DNA of 64,000 nucleotides from NCBI GenBank assembly GCA_028554755.1, contig JAPTOF010000017.1:1488001-1552000 (forward strand). The letters run 5' to 3'. Shown here one piece after another: positions 23,096 to 33,600 of the stretch. Position numbers and translations under genes: made by a program. The notes beneath the pieces were generated by a model, which was not told where the DNA came from, searched no databases, and saw nothing but the letters and a program-made list of their open reading frames with translations. Every line of letters begins with the position of its first letter. The stretch's first letter is position 1. This DNA is from Cordia subcordata (Eukaryota; Streptophyta; Magnoliopsida; Boraginales; Cordiaceae).

Positions 23096-24428
23096 TTATT
23101 CAAAAAACACATCATCTAAATTTTGTTGACGAATATAATTGTGAAGTGCCATAGTTGCTGGGACTAATTTCACTTGTGTTTCCCAATCAAATCCAGAACG
23201 CATTTTTTTCATTATTTGAAATCTATTCTTCCACACTCCAAACGTTCTCTCTATAATAGTTCTTAATGAAGAATGACAATAATTAAAAAGCTCTTTTGGA
23301 TTTTTTGGATCTTCATTTCTATAATCTTGCAAATGATATTTATGATTTTTGTACGGAGCAAGGAATCCCTTCATGTTTGGATATCCAGAATCTACCAAAT
23401 AAAATTGATCTACATAAAAAAAAAAAAATTAGTGATGGGTGCAAATTAAGAAACTTGCTAGCATTTTTTTTTGTCCAAAAAAAACAAAAACAAACACTAA
23501 CCTCCAGCAGGTAGTTTGAAGTTTTTGCTTGGATTATGAATTGTATCGAGAAATATTCGAGTATCATGTGCTGAACCTTTCCATCCGGTTACACAATATG
23601 TGAAACACATATCAAAATTACAAGCAGCCATGACATTTTGAGTTGGATATCCTTTTCTTCCATAAAATGGATAACTCTTCTCAGTTGATAAAGAAACTTC
23701 AATATGTGTTCCATCAATTGCACCAACACAATGCTACAAAGAAAAAGCAATTAAAATTTTAAATTAAACTATTTTTATTTTATATGTTAAATGAATTAAT
23801 GATAAATAAAAAATAACTTAGTTATAATAGAACATACCTGAAAATGGGGATGATATCTTGAATTATTATAATTATACGGATGAACTCCTTCCACATTTTC
23901 TTGTTTGATATTATCAATAGACATCTTCACTAAAGCATCCAAAATCTCATGAAAATACTTATGAATGGTTTCCCCAGATCTTTGAAATCTTTCTTGAGTT
24001 GCTCTGTTACTCGCACTTCTTCCAACGATATATAAAAATATGGCAACTTTCTCTTCGATCCTTACATTTTTACTACATGATACCTCATATGTACTTCCCA
24101 ACAACTCACACAATCTCAAAAAATTAATTTTGTTCATACGAAGATTTTGATTACATCTATCTGATTTTGACTTGTCATTCAAAAGTTCCAGAATCCATGG
24201 CCAACCTTTCAATGCTGAAGTTCGGCATGGCACCTTTTCAATAGGTCTACTAGAAGATGCAACCTGCTCAAGATAAACAATTCCTCCATATAGTAAGGAG
24301 TTCCTCCTATTATCTTCCACATCCTCATTTATATTATCATCCATATCTTCACAACAAGCATCAAGATCACATATCTCGACATTCATGTTACTCTTTTCTT
24401 CAATTGAACCTGTGCATAAGTAAAACAT
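23096..24428 (-). pseudogene. Harbinger transposase (DDE_Tnp_4), three exons, late nonsense
   Basis: Read leftward. Exon 1 runs from 24428 (or the nearby ATG of SNMNVEICDLD) to about 23840, with the N-terminal FLRLCELLG...RIEEKVAIFLYIVG region and the helix-turn-helix-like NRATQERFQRSGETIHKYFH. Exon 2 (about 23735-23503) has the first catalytic Asp in HCVGAIDGTHIEV, then GRKGYPTQNVMAAC and GWKGSAHDTRIF. Exon 3 (about 23412-23099) has the second Asp in YLVDSGYPN and the catalytic Glu in IIERTFGVWKNRF. The DDE triad is therefore intact. A TAA at 23096-23098 follows FFE, yet the frame stays open with a family-like tail (MDQIRDNI near 23010-22987). This is probably a recent nonsense mutation. The protein would cut and join the element's ends in the nucleus. 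Confidence 0.85.
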
Positions 24429-24618
24429 AACATAACTATGATAAATTCCAAATAACTCATAAAATCATATAATAGGAATTCAACACAACATTATCCCAAA
24501 TATTTAAACAAAGTGTTTACATAACAACTAAATATCTAAATACTTAAGTAAACCATAAAAGAGTTTAAAGTATAATGAACTTTGAAATCTAAGAAGCTAC
24601 GGGGAAGATGAAGAAGTA

Positions 24619-25555
24619 TTAAGGCTTCGTTCCCATTCTGACTTTAGAAAGGCTAATTGAAGGTCTTCCTCTTCCAAAGCCATAAAAGCCTCTCCATGAC
24701 ATATTAGTCGCCTTGTGTACTCCAAACATTTGCATTGGTGATCCTCTTCCAACTCCTGGAAGCCTTTTTAAAACAGACACTACATCACTAATATCATTCT
24801 TTTGTTGTTGCACACGTGATGTTGCTGAGGTACTCTCAAAAAGTAAACAAGTCTCAAAATTCTCATTCATGAAGAAGAAGCGATCTTTGTTTCTTTCTTC
24901 CTTTTAACTCCTTTTGTGACCTTTGCAACCTTAGTCCTTTTAGCATCATCATCGAGGTGTTGCTTGATCATCACCAATATAATTAGCATTTGGGCTACTT
25001 TCAACACCTTGAGATTCTTCTTGCATATGTACCATAGTTGGATGAGGCAACCTGCATTTGGAGTATATGCATCTTTTCCCAGAGCGTAAATGTCACCAAA
25101 CAATTCCTCTAACAAATCATAATTCTCTAAACCTTTGTTCATGAATTTCGAGTATTTTTTGTCTTTCTGCAAGAATATACAAGTAAATATCTAATTATTT
25201 CCCTTAGCATTTAAGCATCATAAACAATAATAATGAATATTGTAAATGTTATACCTCTACTTTGTCTTCCTACTGTAGGAGATGCGATGATGGTACCTTT
25301 ATCCTCACTCCAACCAACTCCAGATGCCATTCTTTTTAATGATTGGTAAAGCTTCCAATCCCCTTTTAGTGCATCCCAATGATTTCTAAGTTGCTTTTTT
25401 ACATAATCTTTACCCGTGATCTCCTTAAACTTGGTCACGATGTCATCCCAAGCCGTAGCATTCAAAACTTTTTGTGACTTTTTTACTTTTCGAATTTCCT
25501 CAACACATAGCTCGAGAAATATTTTGTTACTATATGGATCCCAATGAGCTGACAT
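24619..25555 (-). pseudogene. Harbinger ORF1, Myb/SANT-like DNA-binding protein, frameshifted
   Basis: The likely start is the ATG of MSAHWDPYSNKIFLELC at about 25555. A Myb_DNA-bind_3 domain follows (AWDDIVTKFKEITGKDY, then LRNHWDALKGDWKLYQSL and GVGWSEDKGTI). An intron separates it from YSKFMNKGLENYDLLEELFG and GKDAYTPNAG near 25090. After that the reading shifts frame (the expected LPHPTMVHMQEE runs in another frame) before the basic DDDAKRTKVAKVTKGVKRKK stretch at about 24960-24890. The tail covers about 24870-24619. In this superfamily the protein binds the transposon ends and brings the transposase to the nucleus. The frame breaks make this copy unlikely to be functional. Confidence 0.75.
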
Positions 25556-26043
25556 CTTGCTATTTTTCTTACAAAGTAAAAACAAAATTTTAATATCATT
25601 AAAATAACATTAATAAGAACTTCAAAAAAAAAATTTACTTCAATTCTTCACAATTTTCATGCTTAAGATCTGCACCCCAAGGGTGTTGGTGAAGTCATTG
25701 TAGTCTCTGTCGTGTTTTATGCAATACTTTTGACCCTAAAAGAAAATTTTTGATCTTCACAATTTTCATAGTAGAAAATGATCATAGCAGCACGCCATGT
25801 AAATTAAACCAAAACCAAAGCTAATAAATAATAAGCCAATGAATACAAAATATCCTTCTTTTAGTTTCACCATTTTTTTTTTTTGACAAGGACACTAATT
25901 TTTTTTGACAAGAAATATATTGAACTGCATTAACTTTAGCTTGTATATTTCCGATTCTTGTGACTATACGCGATGCTTTATCTAACTTAATCAAAGATCA
26001 GAGAGAACTATACTAATAATGAAGGGGCAAATGTTGGATATTA

Positions 26044-26229
26044 TTTTATTGAATCCATGATATATACAATGATCCTCTATCCAGCAAATTATGGCACATT
26101 TTTGGATAATTAAGATGAAAATTGAACTTAGCGGAATCTCCATCTTCATCCACACCATCCTCTTCTTCGGCCTCATCACTATTTTCCTCATTGCCATCGG
26201 CATCCACATCACCACCGGATAATATAAAC
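26044..26229 (-). other. Acidic open frame upstream of ORF1, possible exon or leader
   Basis: An open frame without ATG, about 60 codons. It is strikingly acidic in its first half (GGDVDADGNEENSDEAEEED and on), then ends in ordinary residues and a stop at about 26044. Its codon pattern is compatible with an exon. Alternatively it is a low-complexity gat/gaa repeat in the element's leader. No family is recognised. Confidence 0.25.
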
Positions 26230-26848
26230 TTTGATCAACCCCCCAACCTTCAACTCAGCTTCTTCTTGTAGCTCCCCCTCTCCCTGGTTGCTTTCACTTG
26301 CATTTATAATTTATATTCAAGCTCAAGAAGACAAGAAGAGGGTTAAAATGGCTAGCTATATACACTACGGGAATGTACCATTGTTTCTGTCTTATTGTTT
26401 TCTTGTTTTTCAGTCTATATGTAGTAATTTTTGTGTTATCAGCATCGCCTCATCTCACAGCTTCTGATGGATTTTCATGATGATATTATTTATTTTAAAT
26501 GTAACGCATTCAAAATTAATCTAGTGCAAGAACCTTTTGAGAAGTTGTTTTTCTTCCAATTAATCACAATGGAGATCTCATCATTCACGGAAAACACACG
26601 CACACGTTCTATTTGCTGTGAGCAACCAAAGATTATCTAATAAATATAACAAATAATCCAGATTTAATTTGAAAAACAGGTCAAGCGCAACAAGAAGAAA
26701 TATAACAAAATAATCCAGATTTCTTAGCGTGTTGAAAGCTTAAAAAATCAGGGCTCACGATAACTGTTCAAAAATAAGAATATTTTGAAAAAAAAAATTA
26801 CCTGGCGTGGTCTTCTTCCTCTTCTTCCGTGGTCTCTTCTCTTTCTTC

Positions 26849-26915
26849 TCCTTCTTCTTCTTCTTCTTCTTCTTCTTCTTCTTCTTCTTCTTCTTCTTCT
26901 TCTTCTTCTTCTTCT
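26849..26915. repeat. (CTT)n microsatellite
   Basis: About 21 uninterrupted ctt units inside the Harbinger element. The long Glu, Lys, Phe or Ser runs in translated frames here are artefacts of this repeat. Confidence 0.95.
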
Positions 26916-27254
26916 CGATTGTGTATTTGATAGAGTTTAGGGATTTGCCTCTCTTCTCTCTTTCTCTCTCTGTCGGTGGAAACAAAACAGAAAAAGCAAA
27001 GGAAGTGCAATTATGGCATTAAGCAAAAAAGACGAGGGTAATAACGAAAAAAAAAGTTTCATTAACAATTTGCATAATTCCAAGCGTGTCCCAATAAGCA
27101 ATAAGACAGCTACTGCTTGCTTAAATTTTTACATACCAAATAAGCCATCTTAAAATAAGCACCTTATTATAAGTACAAAACAAACATGCTTTTTTGAATA
27201 AGATGAAAAATAAGATAAGATGCTTATTATAAGCTGTAAACAAACACAGCACTT

Positions 27255-27600
27255 GTTTGACAGGACAAGCTCCGGGTCAAAAGGGGGAAAAGAAAAGAAG
27301 AGAAGAAAAAAAAGCCAAGCCAACGTCTACATTGACGGCTTGTTTGGATGAAAAACTATTTGATTTGATTTTTAAAAAAATTAAATCTGACTTTTTTTAA
27401 GCATTAAAATTTTTAAAGTTTTTAAAGAAATCATTTAAGAGAAACACCAATTGGCAATTGTCCAAAGAAAATAGTCCAATCACACAGCCCCACCACAAGA
27501 AGTCCACAACTACCATCAAATGTCCAATTTTCCGCACCGCCACCATTCTCAACATGTGCCCACAACCACGATCTCCTCCTCCCTCTTCCTCTTCCTCCTC

Positions 27601-27631
<31 letters not shown>

Positions 27632-27688
27632 TCCTACTCCTCCTCCGCCACCATCAATCTCCCCTCACCTCCTTCTTCTTCCTCCAAC
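27255..27688 (+). promoter_or_regulatory. Promoter and 5' leader of the gamma-glutamyl hydrolase gene
   Basis: Lies between the right end of the Harbinger element and the start codon. ccaattggcaattg and gtccaatca near 27447-27481 contain CCAAT-box-like sequences. From 27570 to 27685 the leader is rich in tcc and acc triplets. The reading frame of exon 1 stays open upstream to 27458, so a longer N-terminus cannot be excluded. No clear TATA box or experimental start is available. Confidence 0.4.
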
Positions 27689-30600
27689 ATGTTAAAGAAT
27701 TACCTTTGGATCCCTCTACTCATCGCTCTCTCCAAAGAGCTTACTTCACTAGCCAAAGCTCAGTCAACCTCAGATACTAATTCAAATTCTTGTCTTCCTC
27801 TTCTTCTTCCCAGTGAAGCTTCTTCTGCCAACTCGCCGCGACTCGGCCAACTCAGTCCGGGTTGCCCCGCCCCTGACCCCAACCTCAATTACCGGCCGGT
27901 GATCGGAATCGTAAGTCATCCGGGAGACGGCGCCTCGGGCCGGCTTAACAACGCCACCAATGCTTCCTATATTGCTGCTTCTTACGTTAAGTTTGTTGAA
28001 GCAGCTGGAGCTAGGGTTATTCCCCTCATCTTCAACGAGCCTTCTGATCAACTCTACCAAGTAATCAGCAATTTCACCTTTTCATTCTACACATTCTTAA
28101 ATTGAATTCTAATTTTATTTTTTTATTCTATTTTTTCTGATTTACTAGTGTTTTGGTTTCTCACTCGGAAATGCTATCGTCACTCCCTAGAGTCGGACTA
28201 GTTTCATAGACTTTACAAATGGCCTGTTAGATTGGCTTATAGAAAAGCGTTTTTTTGGTGTAATTTTTTAATAAAACCGCTTTTTCAAGAAGTTAAAATT
28301 TCGAAAAGAAACCCAATTTTAGTTTTTCTTTAAATTCGAATGTCTATTTAAGAAAAGTGCTTTTTCCATTAAGAAAAAGTTTTTATTTTTATTTTTATTA
28401 TTATTTTTTTATTTTTACTTTTATTTTTTTTTGAGAAAACGCCAATCCAAATGCGCCTAATTCTGACCAAAAAGGACAAAAAATTAAATATTAAATGTGC
28501 CTCGTTGTTTTGGACCTTAAATTCACTGATGATAAATGCTTACACATTATTATGGGTTACACATTATTTCTCGCACAAATATGTCACGATAATGCAATAT
28601 ATACAAACATTCTTTGTACACAATGATGTGACACTCCTCAGTTGTTCTTTGTTAAGTGAAGCCGTGAAAATGGAAACAGCCGAACCTGCAAATGCCATGT
28701 TATAGTGGGTACGGAAAGTGTGGCTAACTTTGTGAATTGCTTGTATGAATTAGGATCAGTAACACGTAGGCATTTCAAAAGGTTCTGTTTATGTACCTGA
28801 AGAAACAGATTGAAATTGGTATGAGATGTGTTAAGAAGTATGAATTTTGATTTAAATTTTTATTAATTCATCACTAAATCATGCAATTTTGAGTTGTTTC
28901 CTTCCTGAATTTCTAATCTGAAGCTCTGAAATTTATACCGAAAAAAGAAAAAAAGAAAAAGTAAAAGAAAGAATACTGATTTCTATATAAGCAGGCATTG
29001 TAATTTGGTGGCTGCATTGGGGATAGAAATGGTGAAATGATAGAACTCACTACTTGTTCTTTTTAACAAACTTTTTGGGTTTGAGGTTGTTTTTATTGAG
29101 GAAATATATAATGTCTGATAGATCATGTAAATATTGGTTACTGTGTTTCTTGAAATTGATTTTCCTACCATGATAGGAAGAAAATAATCCTGCCAATCCT
29201 TTTTTCTTCAGTTTAGACTTTTTCCTCTCATTTTCTATATGTGTGTGGTTTCAGGGTGATCATGTTGTCTCCCTCGTGTCTAAGTGATTATTAGCTCTGA
29301 TTTCTTGTTGCATCTTTAGTTAAAGTATGTTAATTATGCAGGAAGCAAGATAGCCTTGCCCAAAGGTATTTTCCTGCATTTGTCTGAAAGGTGACTGCTT
29401 TCGTTGAAATAGAGTATTTTTTTTTGAGCTTTACTATTTGTGGCTTGATATTATACAAAAACTTCACCTGGTAGAAGAAAAGATTTTCGAGTCAAACATA
29501 TAATTTTCTTCCCTATAATTTGCTTATTGAAAGATTTTTTCAAAATTTTGTTGCAGAAACTTAATCTGGTCAATGGAGTGCTCTTTACTGGAGGATGGGC
29601 TAAAAGCGGTCTGTACTTTGAGGTTGTTGAGTCTATTTTTAAGGTAAATTGATATCCTATTTCTTTGCCTTTTTATTTATTTATTTATTTATTTTCAAAT
29701 GAAAGTTGATACCTATCTCTTCCTCTCCCTGCTTACCATATAGCAGGAATGGAGAAACTGATACTGAGCGTGAATTTGACCTTGATGATCCTTTTTATTA
29801 CCCTAAGTCTCGGTATTCTGATATATTTCTAAGTGAGAATAGGAGAATGATCTACTTATCTACTCATCAATAGACTAAAATAGTCTTAGAAGAAATTTTC
29901 TTCACACAGATCCATCAATTAATGGGTATTGGCTATTATGTACTAAATCTGTATTCATATATATACTTTTCCTGTTGTAATTGCTTAGTTGATGACATAG
30001 CAGGTTTATTTTAAAGTTATTTGGGAAGATATAACAATTGTTTAGAGAATTTAGTTTGTGAATATTACCGATAACTTGCTGGTTGTGTATTGACATTCAC
30101 TCATTCTTAATTTCTCTCTACTTGGGTTGACTTCTGTGAGAATTATGAACTGTTCCTTGATCTTCGCATTGCAGAAAGTATTGGAGAAGAACGATGCAGG
30201 AGACCATTTCCCATTGCTTGCCATATGCTTAGGCTTTGAACTTTTAACAATGATTATTAGCAAGGTAAGCCATGTAAAAGCAAGCATATATTTGGTGTGT
30301 TGAAAAGATGGCAGAACAAGGTTTCTTGTCTACCCTGAAATTTCAGGGCCTTATTGGAAAATGGCCAGTTTGGAATTAAGGATATGCTTCTAAGTTTGCG
30401 ATGTGCTAGTTTTTCTTTGTGATTTTTGCTTCGGCAATGGATAAAGTTTCCACTCTCACATTTACCGCTTTCTTGCTTCCACTCGGTACGCATTCAAGAC
30501 AGAGCTACTTTAGTATTCGATGGTCAAGATGCTAAAATTAATTATACTGGTTAGTAATTCTTGGTAGGACGATAATATCTATGTTCCCTGCAAATGCTTG

Positions 30601-33600
30601 TACTTTTGGCTTATCCTCTTGCAATGGTAAGATAGTATAAATGACTGCAGATCAGTATGTATAAATGATGTCATTGTGGTGAGAGAATTATATTGTCAAA
30701 CCAACCTTCTCTTACATTGTTTTGAATAACCAGCTCTAGTTAAAGAATTTAGGATAGATTTTCCTAGCAAGAAAGAATGCGAGAAGCAGGAAAAGAGAGG
30801 TAAGAAAGAAATATTGATGAGAGAACCTGGGATGGTCTCCAAGTTTTGTTGGAATTGAGCCTAGAAGAAAGATCAATGGAATATCACCAATAAAGATAGC
30901 AAACTCTGAAGAGAAATATTATTCCACCTTGCTAGAATAGTTCCTGCCATATAGGTATTCCAAAAATTACTAGGAAAAAGTGAAAGCTCTAGTTGATATC
31001 CAACCAAATAAAGAATTCAGGGGAGATTCTGCAGCAAGAAAGAATACAAGAAGCAAGAAAAGATAGAAGTTTCTGAACAGTATTAGGAAAAGCTCTAGTA
31101 GTATTTCATGAAGGATTACTAAATTAACCAAGACTTCTGGTTAAAAAGATTAGGAACCCGCAAAAGAAACTACTTTATCTGCATAATTCAAGAAATAGAC
31201 AATGAACCTCAAATGGTCAAAATGGCCCAAAAATTTGAAGTTACCAGGTATCTGTTAATTTCTTGCGGCCAAAATATTAATTGTATACTATTTGTTCTTT
31301 TCTTTCTTTGAATCTGCTTTCTTGTGTCCCTTGTTGATTCCGTTGACACCCTCCACTCTGGGCTGCTGCTTCTTGGCACGTTGCAAGAAAGGAGAGAGAT
31401 ATAAAAATATCAACTTGTCCCAAAATGGCTAAGTTGAATTATTACATAAGTGATAAGACTACAACTGTAATTTATAAATGACACTCCTTTCATGTCTCTC
31501 GTCACACTTGGCATGTTACAATCGCCCCCTGCTAAGGGCCCTACGTCCTTGTTACGGGCACAAAGACAAATCTAAACTCATGGCTTCCCCTATAGTATAG
31601 CACTTTGTCTTGTAGAACACTTGGTTCTCACACCTCCCTTGGTGCTTGCTTTGGTACCATTTTGTCACATCTCAGACTACCTCTAGCTGCTAATGAGATT
31701 CATGTTCTCAGCTTGAGAATATCAACTACGTACAAAATGCTTAACTCGAGTTTTTAGCTAAGACTACAGCACTAATTTATAAACCAGACTTCCATCATCA
31801 CTCCCAAGTCCCACCAATGTGGGACATTCAATTATCCATTGCTTTATAATTTATGTCCTTGTGTTCTATATATTTACATTTTCTTGTTTGATCTTAAGAC
31901 ATCAAATTTTCTTGTGCAAATAGGACAACAACATTCTTGAACAATTCAGTGCAGCAGATCAAGCATCCACTCTCCACTTTGTGAGAAACATAAATATTGA
32001 AGAAACTGTGTTCCAAAGGTAGAAGCTGTTCAAGAATTCTTGCTTAGGCAGTTCATACCATCTGTGCTTAGTGTTTTTATTTTTTATTTTTTATTTTTAT
32101 GTCCAATATTTCAATTTTCTGCGTGTTTAGATGATTTATCTTTCATGATCCATCACATCACTTGATTGTAAACATCTAGTCTTTTCAGGATGAAATACTT
32201 CAAAGCTTTATGCCTATATTGTTAAATCAAAGGAATTTAGCATTCCTTTTCCAAAAAGTATCCAAAGGTTTATTAGAATAATATAACTAAAAAAGAAATA
32301 TGAATTATTATGGTTTCCTAATTTTCCTCCATTTCCAACTGTTACTTTGTGATAAGTTTAAATTAGAAGAAATTGGTGGTTTGATGCCAACTTATACAGA
32401 CTTGGAGTACAAGAAGAAGCTTCAGGTCTTCATCCATGTTGAAGAAAAGTGTTTTCTTGTTCTACCGTTCTGCTAATCTTTTCCAAGATAACATAGGAAT
32501 GATATTAAGAGAAATTGGGAATAGAAATAGTTGTTCAAGCTAAAATTTGAAGTTCTTCTGAAGTTCTAAATTCTAAAGCTGCTAATCTTAATAAATGCTG
32601 GGGAACATTGACAAAAGACAGTTTTATGATGACAAATTCTAGCCATATATTTGTTCCAACCTGACACACCCATAGCTAAAGAACCAAGAGTAATATTTTT
32701 GATAGGATCTGATCTTACTAAATACTAATTCACCATAACTCGTGAACTCAGCAGAAGGCAATGTAAGACCCTAGATTATATAATTTAAAATAGACCTTAT
32801 TGTAAGGGCATTACACCAACTTTCTGGACTTCAACTCTCTCTTTCAATTTTTCTTATAAGAAATACCTCATTCCTGAGTTTCTTAATACCACCTTTTGAT
32901 CTTCACTTAAATCCTCCTCCACCCACCAAGCCCCCCCCCCCCCCCCTCTTTTCTTTCCTCATTCTTTCTCTGAATTGAGTAACATTAAAGAATTGCCATT
33001 CTTCGTTTTATTTCGTCTATAACTTTGCATTTTGACAATCTTGTGCACGAAACTTCAAAATTTTGCCTCTTGAATGTTACTTGCTAAACCAATTCTAGTA
33101 GTTTATTGTACTGAGACCTGGGAAGGATGGAAAGAGCACGATCAGTATCCTAGTTCAGACTTGCATAGTCTAGTAAGTATCTCCCAGACACGAATTTCTG
33201 TTTTGGTTACTGTAGAGGAGCATACTTTATACAAGAAGAGAGGCTGGTAAACTGGGGATGTATTTAGAATGTTGGACATCTGTCCTACCCAAAATATGAA
33301 TCAACGAATGATCTCTACTTTCAATGCGAATGTCCGATTGGCATAATATGGCATCTTATTCTGTATATGTTGCAGTGCTCTAGAAAGAATAGTTGGGTGT
33401 TAGAATTCCTCCCACATTCAAAATTCATAGAAGTCCAAGACCACCAAAAGAGATCCTCGGTTACTCCACCTAGCACTAACTGGTTTTAGGTTGGAACATT
33501 AGTTATCTTAACATGGTATAAGAGCTGAGCCTCTGTCTAGTCACGTTTAGGGTTTTTTTGGATTGGCTTTTTCTAAAAGCATTCTTTTTATAAACAATTT

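Larger units (their letters stand above)
22518..27251. mobile_element. PIF/Harbinger transposon, nearly complete
   Basis: About 4.73 kb. The left end reads tggtgtgtttggaatggtct and the right end, inverted, TGCTGTGTTTGTTTACAGCT. Both ends share subterminal text around aagcatcttatct. The flanks are ctt on both sides (22515-22517, 27252-27254), which is not the canonical TTA/TAA, so the exact ends are less sure than the element itself. It carries the two genes expected of the superfamily, both on the minus strand: a DDE transposase and a Myb/SANT-like protein. Both genes carry damage. The right end lies only about 440 bp upstream of the gamma-glutamyl hydrolase start codon. Confidence 0.85.

Noticed and set aside
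26755..27022. Long Glu/Lys/Phe-rich open frames on both strands
   Set aside because: They are translations of the (CTT)n microsatellite and its flanks, not genes.
27397..27630. Minus-strand frame with poly-Val and poly-Glu
   Set aside because: Antisense of the tcc/acc-rich GGH leader and exon 1.
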